This document shows positions 19,157-27,340 of a stretch of DNA of 64,000 nt, in pieces. The notes beneath the pieces were generated by a model. It had not been told where the DNA came from, searched no databases, and saw nothing but the letters and a program-made list of their open reading frames with translations. Each line of letters starts with the position of its first letter. The first letter of the stretch is position 1. Source of the DNA: Candidatus Limnocylindrales bacterium (GTDB lineage Bacteria; Desulfobacterota; Binatia; UBA1149; CAITLU01); assembly GCA_035626395.1 (NCBI GenBank), contig DASPNR010000023.1, positions 1 to 64,000 on the forward strand. The letters are read 5' to 3'. The position numbers and the translations under genes are program-made.

Positions 19157-20221
19157 CTACATCACGCCGATCGCGCGACGACGCGCGTCGCGGCACAGCT
19201 TCTGGTAGCGCTCCACCGCCGCCGACGCCTGCTGCGTCTGCACCGAAGGCAGCCCCTTGGTCACCGGCGTGCCGGCATTCCAGGTCTTCTCGGTCAGGCC
19301 GAAGCGCTCCAGGATGTCGTCGCGATCGTTGGCGATCTGTCCGACCTCGGCCTGCAGCTGCTCCTGCAGCGAGCTGAGGCTGACGCTGGCGTCGTTGAGC
19401 TCGGCGATCTTCTCTTCCCAGCGCTGGCGCAGGCGGCCGAGTTCGTCCTTCTGGGCCTCGACCTGCTGCACGCGCAGCTCGAGCGAGCCTTCCTGCTCCT
19501 TGATCTGCAGCTCGCGGCGCGCCAGCTCGGCGGCACGCTCCGCAAACTGCGCCTGGCGCGACTCGAGATCGGCCTCCGAGGCGGAGAACGCCGCGCGATC
19601 GCGCTCCAGGCTCGCCACCGCCTGCAGATGCCGGTCGCGCTCGATCTCCCACTCGCTGCGCTCCTGCTGATGACGTGCCTTGGCCTCGGCCAGCTGCCTG
19701 CCGGCGGTGCGCAGCTTCTCGCGATCCGCATCGAGCGTCGCGATTCGCTGCTCGAACTCCGCCTTCTGCTTGTGGAACTCCTGCTCCAGCTGCAGCACCG
19801 CTCCCTCGCGCTCGCCGATCTTGCGCAGGGTCTCCTCGGAGGCGGCGGCGCGGCGGTTGAGCTCCTCGTGCTGACGCTTGAGCTCGGCGGCTTCGAGCTC
19901 GAAGGCGCGCCCCAGCTCTTCGGCGCGCAGCTCGACGCCTTCGTATCGCTTTTCGCGTTCGGTAAGGTCGGCTTCACGCCGCTCGTACTCGTCGCACAGC
20001 AGCACCTGCTCGTGCTCGAACCGCTCGCGGTCCTCGACGAGCTTGGCGTGCTGGTCCACCAGCATCGCGCGGCACGACTCGATGGCCTCGGCGCGCGCCT
20101 GCAGCATGTCGCGCAGCGTGCCGATGGCACGCAGCACATCCTGGCCCATGGATGCGATCTTGTTGACGTCCGGGTTCTGGACGTCGTCTGCCTTGCTGAG
20201 GTTCTCGATGCTCGCGTTCAT
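19157..20221 (-). CDS. Long coiled-coil protein of the GTPase operon
   Basis: 354 residues. Residues about 30-300 are almost continuous heptads rich in Glu, Gln, Arg, Leu and Ala (for example ERREADLTEREKRYEG and ERDRAAFSASEADLE), predicting a single long coiled coil; the last 55 residues (ILERFGLTEKTWNAGTP to the end) look globular or disordered. There is no signal peptide or membrane helix. The start codon is 3 bp after the stop of the upstream gene, and the FGE-fold gene follows 25 bp downstream, so all five genes are one transcript. It may scaffold or oligomerise the GTPase complex. A structural SMC-like or cell-division role cannot be excluded on sequence alone. Confidence 0.8.
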   Translation of the reverse strand: MNASIENLSKADDVQNPDVNKIASMGQDVLRAIGTLRDMLQARAEAIESCRAMLVDQHAKLVEDRERFEHEQVLLCDEYERREADLTEREKRYEGVELRAEELGRAFELEAAELKRQHEELNRRAAASEETLRKIGEREGAVLQLEQEFHKQKAEFEQRIATLDADREKLRTAGRQLAEAKARHQQERSEWEIERDRHLQAVASLERDRAAFSASEADLESRQAQFAERAAELARRELQIKEQEGSLELRVQQVEAQKDELGRLRQRWEEKIAELNDASVSLSSLQEQLQAEVGQIANDRDDILERFGLTEKTWNAGTPVTKGLPSVQTQQASAAVERYQKLCRDARRRAIGVM

Positions 20222-20224
20222 CTC

Positions 20225-21061
20225 TTACTTTCTCCGCCACCAGGAGGACTTGTCATTTTTGTCGGCCGGCTCGGCACTGGTCTGCCGCGCCTTCTCGACG
20301 AGTTGTTCGATCTTCGCGTCCGGATCCAGACGACGCAGCAGGCGCACACGACGAGCCGTTGTTTCGTCGAGCGCCGCCAGGACTTCCTGCTCGTGCGCAG
20401 CGCGCGCGGCCAGCTCCTCGTCGGTGGGTCCGGTCTTGACCGGCTTTTCCTTGATCTTCGGCTTGGCCGGCGCCTCTTCGACGGGCGGCGGCGCCGCGTT
20501 CGCGCCCTCCGAGGATGGCCAGCTCATGCTCGGCCATTCCACTGCAGCGGCGGTCGACGGTGCTGCCGCAGGCCATTCGCCGGGGTTGCTCGGCCAGTTC
20601 ATCGGCTGAGGAATGCCCCATTGCGTCGGTTGCGCTTGCAGTTGCGGCGGCTGCTGCGGTTGCGGCTGCGGCTGCGCAGGGCTCGACGCCCAACCGTTCT
20701 GCGCGGGCCAGCCGGCCGGCGCAGGCTCGGATGCAGCGGGAACCTCGGTCACGACCTGCGGCTTCCAGTCCCCGCCGTCGAAGGCGGACGCCAGAGGCGG
20801 CGCCGCGGGCGCATCCAGCGAAGGCGCGATCGAGATCGTCGCTGCCTGCGGCACGGGCTGCGGCCGCGCGATCGACGCCGTGGTCGCGGCGCCGAGAGCT
20901 TCCCTGCCCGTCAGCGCGCGCTTCAAGAATGTCTGTGCGCTCAGCATCGCGTCCGTCCACGTCCAGATCTTGACGTCGAGGTCGGTGAGCGCCTGCTCGA
21001 TGGAGCCGTCGTCGGCCGGAGGCTCGGCCGCACGCAGCACTTCGATTGTCGTCATATCCAT
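20225..21061 (-). CDS. Pro/Gln/Trp-rich low-complexity protein, first gene of the GTPase operon
   Basis: 278 residues from the ATG at 21061 (AAGG 7 nt upstream; MTTIEV at 21055 is an alternative). Residues about 1-55 are helical (AEPPADDGSIEQALTDLD, then KIWTWTDAMLSAQTFLKRAL). Residues about 60-200 are disordered and rich in Pro, Gln, Ala and Trp, with repeated W-P pairs (GWPAQNGW, GEWPAAAP, VEWPSMSWPSS). Residues about 215-265 are a charged helix (PTDEELAARAAHEQEVLAAL), and the end is WWRRK. There is no membrane segment. I recognise no family. The regular Trp-Pro motifs suggest a linear-motif adaptor that could tether other members of the operon. Confidence 0.65.
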   Translation of the reverse strand: MDMTTIEVLRAAEPPADDGSIEQALTDLDVKIWTWTDAMLSAQTFLKRALTGREALGAATTASIARPQPVPQAATISIAPSLDAPAAPPLASAFDGGDWKPQVVTEVPAASEPAPAGWPAQNGWASSPAQPQPQPQQPPQLQAQPTQWGIPQPMNWPSNPGEWPAAAPSTAAAVEWPSMSWPSSEGANAAPPPVEEAPAKPKIKEKPVKTGPTDEELAARAAHEQEVLAALDETTARRVRLLRRLDPDAKIEQLVEKARQTSAEPADKNDKSSWWRRK

Positions 21062-21468
21062 GACGAGCCTTGGCTTTTCGCTAAGACGAGGACGAGGCAA
21101 CGACTCGGAGAAGATGGTCGCGCGGAGAGGACGCTCCTTGCGATGACCGCCGTTCGAGTCGAAGCGGAGTATAGACAAGCCGCCTGACGGTTGGAAAGTG
21201 GAATCAGACTTTTTTCGTGCTCGCATGCACAACGAACGTCGTGCGCACTCGCCACGGTTGCGGGGCACGTGCGGAATGCGACGCATGCGCCAGGTATGTG
21301 CTGACGCAGCAGATTCGATTGAAGGCGTACTAAAGAGACGCTCAACGAGTGCGTCGCCGGAGCACGCAGTCTGCGCGTGAGAAAAGGCGATCAGCCTAAG
21401 CGGTCGGCTGCCGCTCTGCCAACACTTTCGCGTTGGCACCGGAGCGCCGCCCATCGTTAGAATGCGCG
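21062..21468. other. Divergent intergenic region between the GTPase operon and aroC
   Basis: About 407 bp that carries no convincing gene. It is less GC-rich than the flanking coding DNA, with a run of six T near 21210, and holds a candidate promoter for the minus-strand operon. I see no tRNA or riboswitch. Confidence 0.6.
21168..21197 (-). promoter_or_regulatory. Candidate sigma-70-type promoter of the GTPase operon
   Basis: Read on the minus strand, TTTCCA (21197-21192) and TATACT (21173-21168) are 18 bp apart. The -10 matches consensus in 5 of 6 positions and the -35 in 4 of 6. It lies about 107 nt upstream of the first start codon (21061), leaving room for a leader. This is a motif match only. 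Confidence 0.4.
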
Positions 21469-22584
21469 ATGGCCGGCAACTCCTTCGGACAGGCCCTTCG
21501 CATCACCACGGCGGGCGAGAGCCACGGGCCGGCCAACGTCGTCATCATCGACGGGGTGCCGCCGGGCCTGCCGCTGAGCGTCGAGGACCTCCTGGTCGAC
21601 CTGGACCGGCGCCGGCCCGGCCAGAGCTCAATCGTCACCCAGAGACAGGAGAGCGACATCCCGCAGATCCTGGCCGGCGTGTTCGAAGGCCACACCACCG
21701 GAACCTCGCTGGCGCTGCTGATTCCGAACGAGGACCAGCGCAGCAGGGACTACGAGGCCATCAAGGAGTTGTACCGGCCGGGCCACGCCGACTTCACCTT
21801 CGACGCCAAATACGGCCGCCGCGACTACCGCGGCGGCGGTCGCTCCAGCGCCCGCGAGACCAACGTGCGCGTTGCTGCCGGAGTCGTGGCCAAGAAGATC
21901 CTGGCGAACGAATGCGGTGCGTCCGTGGTGGGTTACGTGCTGCAGGTGGGCCAAGTACGGGCCTCCATCCCCGACCCTGCCGCCGTCACCCTGGACCAGG
22001 TCGAGAAGCTCCCGGACGGCTCGGCGAACGTCGTACGGTGTCCCGATCCGGCCGCCGCCGCGGCGATGGTCGAGCTGATCGAAGAGATGCGCAAGGCGCA
22101 GGATTCGATCGGTGGCATAAGCGAGATCGTGGCGGTGGGCGTGCCGGCGGGACTCGGGGAGCCGGTGTTCGACAAGCTCAAGGCCGACCTGGGCAAGGCG
22201 CTGTTCACGCTGCCCGCCGTCGTCGGCGTCGAGTACGGCGCAGGCTTTGCCGTAGCCACCGCGCGAGGCAGCGAGAACAACGACGTCTTCGAGCCCGGCC
22301 CTGGCAGTCCGCCGGTTCGAACCCGGACCAATCGCCATGGCGGCATGCTCGGCGGCATCAGCAGCGGCATGCCGATCGTGCTGCGGGCCGCCGTCAAACC
22401 GACCAGCAGCCTGCCGCAGGAGCAGAAGACGGTGACGCGCGCCGGCGAGCAGGCCTCGATCCGGACGAAAGGGCGCCACGACCCATGCCTGCTGCCGCGA
22501 TTCGTTCCCATGGGCGAGGCGATGGTCGCTCTCGTGCTCGCCGACCACTGGCTTCGCTGGAAGTCGCAGAAGCCGCTGGCATGA
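21469..22584 (+). CDS. aroC: Chorismate synthase
   Basis: 371 residues from ATG 21469; the open frame extends 12 codons upstream, but MAGNSFGQALRITTAGESHG is the conserved family start. It converts 5-enolpyruvylshikimate 3-phosphate to chorismate with reduced FMN, the last step of the shikimate pathway. Family blocks are present: TTAGESHGPA at the N-terminus, GRRDYRGGGRSSARET near residue 118 (R-rich FMN/EPSP site), EIVAVGVPAGLGEPVFDKL near 220 and the C-terminal GRHDPCLLPRFVPMGEAM. The length is normal. It stands alone: divergent from the GTPase operon and 399 bp upstream of the AAA+ gene. No other shikimate gene is nearby. Confidence 0.97.
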   Translation: MAGNSFGQALRITTAGESHGPANVVIIDGVPPGLPLSVEDLLVDLDRRRPGQSSIVTQRQESDIPQILAGVFEGHTTGTSLALLIPNEDQRSRDYEAIKELYRPGHADFTFDAKYGRRDYRGGGRSSARETNVRVAAGVVAKKILANECGASVVGYVLQVGQVRASIPDPAAVTLDQVEKLPDGSANVVRCPDPAAAAAMVELIEEMRKAQDSIGGISEIVAVGVPAGLGEPVFDKLKADLGKALFTLPAVVGVEYGAGFAVATARGSENNDVFEPGPGSPPVRTRTNRHGGMLGGISSGMPIVLRAAVKPTSSLPQEQKTVTRAGEQASIRTKGRHDPCLLPRFVPMGEAMVALVLADHWLRWKSQKPLA

Positions 22585-22983
22585 CGCACTCCTCGTGCAC
22601 GAGGACGACAGCGCTCGGTGGCATCTCGCAACAACGCACAGTCACGCACGGCCGGCCGATGCTCGACACCCCCGTCCGTGTGGCGAGAGCGCGTTGCGCG
22701 CATGGCGGTGCGTGCAGCGATGCCACGATCGGCGGCAGCACGCGATTTCATTACGTCATCAGTACGACGTCACGCGGGCCGATGCGAAAACATGCAGCGC
22801 ATTTTGCACGCGTAAAGCACGGGGCGAACGCGCGGCGCGCAGGCTGCGCGGTTTTATCTTGCATGGCCAAAAAAAGACGTTCGGCGACCCTCTTGTCACC
22901 GGCCGCACTTCCATGGCAGCACCTGCAACGTTCGCGTCGGTAATGGGCTTTGCCGGCGACCAGAACCGGTCCAGGGAGAGGGA
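22585..22983. other. Intergenic region upstream of the AAA+ ATPase
   Basis: 399 bp without a supportable gene. It contains an A-tract (near 22870) and the GGGAGAGGG ribosome-binding region just before 22984. No clear promoter hexamers or hairpin were found by eye. Confidence 0.5.
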
Positions 22984-24399
22984 ATGAGCTTCACACAGAA
23001 ATTTCAGATGGATATCGGTGCGCCTGCTGCCACGGGCCCGAGCGCCGAGGACCTGCGAAGGATCTTCGACACCGCCGGCGAGGACGAAGGCCTCATGGCC
23101 GGGATCGAGACGGCGCGCCGCGCCGCCGAGCAGCGGTCCGACACCGATTTCTCCCCGCGCAAGCCGGCCACCATCGCCGACGCGGGCCTGACGCCCGAAT
23201 TCGTCGAACAGCTCATCTGCAAATTCCTTCTCACCCGCGGCTCGGCCACCGGCCGCCGCATCGCCCAGCAGCTCGGCCTGCCCTTCCGGTCGCTCGAGGG
23301 CCTGCTGACGCGCGCCAAGAACGAGATGCTGCTGGCGTACCGCAAGACCGCGGCCGCCGGGGACTACGAGTACGTCCTGACCGACACCGGCAGCGACCGG
23401 GCACGCCGCTCCATGGACGCCTGCACGTATGCCGATTCTGCGCCCGTGCCGCTGGAGGACTACATCGCTTCGGTCGCCGCGCAGAGCCTGACGCTTCACC
23501 GCATCAACGCCGAGCATCTGAAGGAGGCGTTCTTCGATCTGCTCGTCGGTGACGAGATGCTCGACCGGCTCGGCCCGGCCGTGAACTCGGGCAAGGGCAT
23601 GTTCCTGTACGGCGCCCCCGGCAACGGTAAGACCAGCATCGCCGAGCGCGTCATCCGATGCTTCGGCAGCCACCTCTGGATTCCGAAGACGATCGTCATC
23701 GACGGCCATCTGTTCCGCCTGTTCGATCCGGTGATCCATCAGCCAGTCGCCGAGCCCGAATCGAGCATTCTCGGCGAAGGGCTCGAGGACGGACGCTGGG
23801 TGAAGGTGGTGCGCCCGACGGTCGTGGTCGGCGGCGAGCTGACGATGGATCAGCTCGAGATGCGCCATGACCCGCAGAGCAACGTCAGCGAGGCGCCCAT
23901 CCAGATGAAGAGCAACTGCGGCGCCCTGGTCATCGACGACTTCGGGCGCCAGCGCATGCCCATCGCCGAGCTGCTCAACCGCTGGATCGTTCCGCTCGAG
24001 AAGCGTTACGACTTCCAGAAGCTGCCCTCGGGCAAGAAGATCCAGGTTCCCTTCGACCAGCTCGTGATCTTCTCGACCAACCTGGAGCCGCGCGACCTGG
24101 TCGACGAGGCGTTCCTGCGCCGCATTCCCTACAAGATCGAAGCGCCGAATCCGACGCCGTCGCAGTTCAAGCACATCGTCGAGATGGTGGCGCCGTCGCT
24201 CGGCTTCACCATCGATCCGCAGGTGGTCGACCATCTGATCGAGAAGCACTACGTCACGACCGGTCGTGCGATGCGTGCGTGCCATCCGCGCGATCTGATG
24301 CTGCAGGCGCGCAGCTACTGCATGTACCACAAGCTGCCGGTGGAGCTTTCGGACGAGGCGCTCGACTTCGCGGTCCAGAACTACTTCGCGGTCATGTGA
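22984..24399 (+). CDS. AAA+ ATPase with N-terminal winged-helix-like region
   Basis: 471 residues, soluble. Residues about 70-145 look like a winged-helix unit (FVEQLICKFLLTRGSATGRR, then LLTRAKNEMLLAYRKTA). The AAA+ core has Walker A GAPGNGKTS near 210-218, Walker B ALVIDDFG near 316-323, a sensor-1-like IFSTNLEP near 360 and an arginine-rich second region (ACHPRDLMLQARSYC). A [12 protein letters not shown] ribosome-binding site lies just upstream. I recall this family as stand-alone AAA ATPases in Planctomycetes and Deltaproteobacteria, sometimes near pilus or secretion genes; no function is established that I can name. It lies between aroC and an SDR gene, with a 117-bp gap to the latter. 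Confidence 0.85.
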   Translation: MSFTQKFQMDIGAPAATGPSAEDLRRIFDTAGEDEGLMAGIETARRAAEQRSDTDFSPRKPATIADAGLTPEFVEQLICKFLLTRGSATGRRIAQQLGLPFRSLEGLLTRAKNEMLLAYRKTAAAGDYEYVLTDTGSDRARRSMDACTYADSAPVPLEDYIASVAAQSLTLHRINAEHLKEAFFDLLVGDEMLDRLGPAVNSGKGMFLYGAPGNGKTSIAERVIRCFGSHLWIPKTIVIDGHLFRLFDPVIHQPVAEPESSILGEGLEDGRWVKVVRPTVVVGGELTMDQLEMRHDPQSNVSEAPIQMKSNCGALVIDDFGRQRMPIAELLNRWIVPLEKRYDFQKLPSGKKIQVPFDQLVIFSTNLEPRDLVDEAFLRRIPYKIEAPNPTPSQFKHIVEMVAPSLGFTIDPQVVDHLIEKHYVTTGRAMRACHPRDLMLQARSYCMYHKLPVELSDEALDFAVQNYFAVM

Positions 24400-24415
24400 A
24401 ACCGCCGGCGTCGAT

Positions 24416-24438
24416 GCCGTTTTGCGGATCGAAACGGC
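24416..24438. terminator. Weak hairpin after the AAA+ gene
   Basis: The arms GCCGTTT (24416-24422) and AAACGGC (24432-24438) form a 7-bp stem with a 9-nt loop, 17 bp after the AAA+ stop codon. There is no T-tract, so termination is possible but uncertain. Confidence 0.35.
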
Positions 24439-24516
24439 AGCCGACCTCGTTTTCACCGGCCCCGCTTCCGTGACAAACACCCTCGCCGGCCGCGCCGTGC
24501 GGTCGTGGAGGGATCG

Positions 24517-25353
24517 ATGAGCGAAATTCGAGGCAGCAGCGTCCTCATCACGGGCGGAGCCAGCGGCATCGGCCGCCTGATGGCGCTGGAGATGGCCCAC
24601 CAGGGCGCCGATCTCGTGCTGTGGGACCTCAACGGCGATGCGCTCGACACCACCGCGCGCGAGGTCGAGGCGGCCACCGGCCGCAGAGCCCGAACGTACG
24701 TCTGCGACGTCTCACGCCGCGACGACGTCTACGCGACCGCCGCGCGCACGCTGCAGGATGCAGGCCGCGTCGACATACTCATCAACAATGCCGGCGTCGT
24801 CAGCGGCCGCAGCCTCCTCGAGCTTTCCGACGAGAAGATCGAGACGACGTTCGCAGTCAATACGCTGGCGCTGTTCTGGACGACGAAGGCCTTTCTGCCC
24901 AGCATGATCGAGCGAGGGCGCGGTCATCTCGTCACCATCGCTTCGGCCTCCAGCCTCATCGGCGTCAACCGCCTCTCCGACTATGCGGCCAGCAAATGGG
25001 CGGCAATGGGTTTCGACGAGTCGCTGCGCGTGGAGATGCGGCGTACGGCGCCGTATATCCGCACCACGGTCGTGTGCCCGTTCTACATCAACACGGGTAT
25101 GTTCGCCGGCGTGCGCTCGCGCTGGCCCCTGTTCCTGCCGCTGCTGGAGCCGCAAGCAGTGGCGCGCCGCATCGTGCGCGCCATTCGCAAGGATCATGCG
25201 CGCCTGATCATGCCGTGGAGCGTGGCGCTGATCCCGCTCATGCGCATGCTGCCGCCCTCGTTGATGGACCCGATCGCGGATCACCTCGGCGTCAACTCCT
25301 CGATGGACGAGTTCACCGGTCGGGCGGACCCTGCAGCCACCCGCGGGGCGTAG
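24517..25353 (+). CDS. Short-chain dehydrogenase/reductase, RDH10/DHRS-like
   Basis: 278 residues from ATG 24517 with GGAGGGA 6-12 nt upstream; a GTG at 24505 is less likely. The Rossmann motif is ITGGASGIGR (T-G-x-x-x-G-x-G) near residues 12-20. NNAGV follows near 93, the catalytic Ser is in TIASASS near 145, and YAASKWA supplies Tyr and Lys near 158-162. A hydrophobic C-terminal segment (LIMPWSVALIPLMRMLPPSL) is typical of the retinol/hydroxysteroid dehydrogenase-like group that associates with membranes. NAD(P)-dependent oxidation of a lipid alcohol or ketone is the likely reaction; the substrate is unknown. It is convergent with the Smr gene. Confidence 0.9.
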   Translation: MSEIRGSSVLITGGASGIGRLMALEMAHQGADLVLWDLNGDALDTTAREVEAATGRRARTYVCDVSRRDDVYATAARTLQDAGRVDILINNAGVVSGRSLLELSDEKIETTFAVNTLALFWTTKAFLPSMIERGRGHLVTIASASSLIGVNRLSDYAASKWAAMGFDESLRVEMRRTAPYIRTTVVCPFYINTGMFAGVRSRWPLFLPLLEPQAVARRIVRAIRKDHARLIMPWSVALIPLMRMLPPSLMDPIADHLGVNSSMDEFTGRADPAATRGA

Positions 25354-25366
25354 GAAGGTGCGCGGG

Positions 25367-25669
25367 CTACGAGCGCCTCTTCAGTAGCACCAGCGTCGCG
25401 CCCCACCCTCCTCGTTCCGGCGGCGCATCGCGAAACGATTCGACCGCCGGGTGTGCCGACAGAAGCTGCTGAACGCGGCTGCGCTGGAACCCCGTCCCGC
25501 GGCCATGGATCAGCCGCACCTCCCGAAAGCCCGCTTCGACCGCCGCCTCCAGATAGCCTTCGACGGCGGCAGGAATGTCGCGAGGCGCGAACGGATGCAG
25601 GTCGAGCGCGTCTTCGATCGGAACGACGAAGGGCTCATTTTCATCGAAGGGCTCGTCGTCGTCCTGCAT
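25367..25669 (-). CDS. Smr-domain protein (MutS2-type putative nuclease domain)
   Basis: 100 residues from the ATG at 25669; the frame continues upstream 49 codons, but that part is Arg/Cys-rich and unlike the family. The domain is compact: LDLHPFAPRDI, where the Smr family has LDLHG; EVRLIHGRGTG, the HGxG catalytic-like motif; and GGWGATLVLL, the GGxGxTxVxL end strand. Family proteins bind or nick branched or single-stranded nucleic acids, or act on stalled ribosomes. A stand-alone Smr domain is common in proteobacteria. It lies 112 bp downstream of the VOC gene on the same strand and ends 13 bp from the convergent SDR. Confidence 0.88.
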   Translation of the reverse strand: MQDDDEPFDENEPFVVPIEDALDLHPFAPRDIPAAVEGYLEAAVEAGFREVRLIHGRGTGFQRSRVQQLLSAHPAVESFRDAPPERGGWGATLVLLKRRS

Positions 25670-25781
25670 GGCAATGCCAGTGGCGGCGGCAAGGATGCTG
25701 CAGCCGCATCCGGGCCGCACGGTCGCTGCGGGTGCCGCGAAGGCGAGCCCGCACCGAAACCGTAGCACGAAGTGCCGTAGC

Positions 25782-26507
25782 CTACACCGCCATCGCCATC
25801 TGCTGCATCGCCGCACGGTCCTGCGCCGGCGTGGTGGGGTGATCGAGAACCGCAGCGATCTCTTCGTCGCTCATGCGCAGCATCGCCTCGCCGAGCTCGC
25901 GCATCTCCTCGGGGAAGACGAAGCCGGGGCGCAGATCCGGGCTCGGCTGCGCGACGGCGCCGCCCTGCGAGACGAAAGCAGACGGCCGGCGGTAGCGTTC
26001 GAGCGCATCGGCGTCGATGCCGCATGCGGCCGCCACCTCCGCATCGATCCATTCATCCGCGCGCACGGCCAGGCCGGCCGAGCTGGCAAACTCGAGCTGC
26101 ATGCCCTCGGGGCCCGTCAGATAGATCGACCTGCACATGCCGTGGTCGATCGGACCGAGCACCCAGTAGCCGTGCGAGCGCAGGCGGTCGCGCATCGCCA
26201 GCAGATCCTCGTGCGTCGGGACGTTGAGCGCGATGTGCTGCACCGCGCCGGGCGCCACCGCGCCCGCCGTGAAGCCCGCGTGCGACACGCCGATGGACGG
26301 CTGCACCGCCTTGATTTCCGGACCATACACGAGGGCGATCATCGATTCGTCCGAGAGGCGCAGGAAGGCGTGCGCCGTGTCCTTGACCCCGTGCATCCAG
26401 TACAGCCCGACCAGCTCCGCACCCACCGCCTCGGTGAAGAACTCGAGCTGCGACTTCAGATCCGCCGTTGCAATCGCCAGATGATGAACTCCGTTGGGAA
26501 CGCCCAT
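25782..26507 (-). CDS. VOC-family protein (glyoxalase/extradiol dioxygenase-like)
   Basis: 241 residues. Two betaalphabetabetabeta modules are visible: HHLAIATADLKSQLEFF at the N-terminus and HIALNVPTHEDLLAMRDRL near 95-115, with a metal-ligand-type Glu in EGMQLEF near 145. The first His of HHLAIAT, the His of HIALNV and this Glu could be the usual VOC metal set. A C-terminal helical extension of about 80 residues carries MSDEEIAAVLDHP. Members act as dioxygenases, isomerases or lyases on aromatic or oxo compounds. It is divergent from the TetR gene 105 bp away, a common regulator/target arrangement. Confidence 0.82.
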   Translation of the reverse strand: MGVPNGVHHLAIATADLKSQLEFFTEAVGAELVGLYWMHGVKDTAHAFLRLSDESMIALVYGPEIKAVQPSIGVSHAGFTAGAVAPGAVQHIALNVPTHEDLLAMRDRLRSHGYWVLGPIDHGMCRSIYLTGPEGMQLEFASSAGLAVRADEWIDAEVAAACGIDADALERYRRPSAFVSQGGAVAQPSPDLRPGFVFPEEMRELGEAMLRMSDEEIAAVLDHPTTPAQDRAAMQQMAMAV

Positions 26508-26570
26508 GTTCTTCTTTCTCCTTGCTGCGGGTCGGCGTCGTCGCCGCGCAGGTCGGAGTTTGCAACGGCA

Positions 26571-26620
26571 ATTGGCCAGGTGTCAAATTGTTTCGAGAGG
26601 AAATTGGGCATATGGCCAAT
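26571..26620. promoter_or_regulatory. Possible TetR operator half-sites between the VOC and TetR genes
   Basis: ATTGGCCA (26571-26578) and its exact complement TGGCCAAT (26613-26620) flank the TetR start codon, in the divergent promoter region of a regulator and its likely target. A further CAAATTG lies between them. The spacing of 34 bp is long for one operator, so this may be two half-sites or chance. Confidence 0.3.
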
Positions 26621-27340
26621 AAACGCTCCGGCCCGGCAGCCGCGCCGACCCGCAAGAAACGGCCCGTCCGCCGCCGGGCCGGCAGGCCGCCGGCATCCCG
26701 CCCGGCGCTCGAATCGAAGCAGGAGATCCTCGATGCCGCGCTTCGGGCGTTCGGCGAGCACGGGTTCGAAGAGATGTCGGTGCGCAAGCTCGCTAACGAG
26801 CTCGGCGTCAGCCACAACCTCATCTCGCACTACTACTCGTCCAAGGACGAGCTGTGGCGGGCCTGCGTCGACTACTCGATCGGCACCATCAACCGCGAGC
26901 TCGTGGAGATGGCGGCGCGGCTCCAGGAGAAGGCCGACGTGCTCGAGGTGCTGCGGGCGGTCAGTGAGCGGTTCATTCACCTGGCGGCCCGCTTCCCCGC
27001 CAATCTCTTCATCGTCTCGCACGTGGGTGCCTCCGAGAGCGCGCGCCTCGATTACCTCTACACGCAGCTGATGGAGCCGGCGCAGCGCGGATGGGCGGCG
27101 CTGGTCGAGCGCGCCGTGGCGGAAAGGAAGATCCGCCGGTATGATCCGCGCACCCTGTTCTTCCTGCTCACGCATGGCGGCGCTGCGATGTTCACGCTGG
27201 TGCCGCTCGCCGAGCGCATGGGCGGCCCGCCGCCTCTGGACCCGGCGTTCATCGACAAGCAGGCTCGCGACGTCGTCGACATCCTGCTGCGCGGCATCAT
27301 GCTCGATCCGGACGCGGCGACACGGAGGCGGCGCGCATGA
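26612..27340 (+). CDS. TetR/AcrR-family transcriptional regulator
   Basis: 242 residues from ATG 26612, preceded by GAGAGG; the frame is open further upstream but without a ribosome-binding site. After a basic Arg/Lys-rich leader (KKRPVRRRAGRPP), the DNA-binding domain reads KQEILDAALRAFGEHGF, then the recognition helix region KLANELGVSHNLISHYYSSKDELW (read as two stretches). The all-helical ligand domain follows and is normal in length. It is divergent from the VOC gene, which it probably regulates, and overlaps the deacetylase start by 4 nt (ATGA), so it may also control that gene. The ligand is unknown. Confidence 0.92.
   Translation: MANKRSGPAAAPTRKKRPVRRRAGRPPASRPALESKQEILDAALRAFGEHGFEEMSVRKLANELGVSHNLISHYYSSKDELWRACVDYSIGTINRELVEMAARLQEKADVLEVLRAVSERFIHLAARFPANLFIVSHVGASESARLDYLYTQLMEPAQRGWAALVERAVAERKIRRYDPRTLFFLLTHGGAAMFTLVPLAERMGGPPPLDPAFIDKQARDVVDILLRGIMLDPDAATRRRRA

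Noticed and set aside
22305..22330. GGTTCGAACCCGG resembling a tRNA T-arm
   Set aside because: It is inside aroC coding sequence, and no acceptor or anticodon stem surrounds it.
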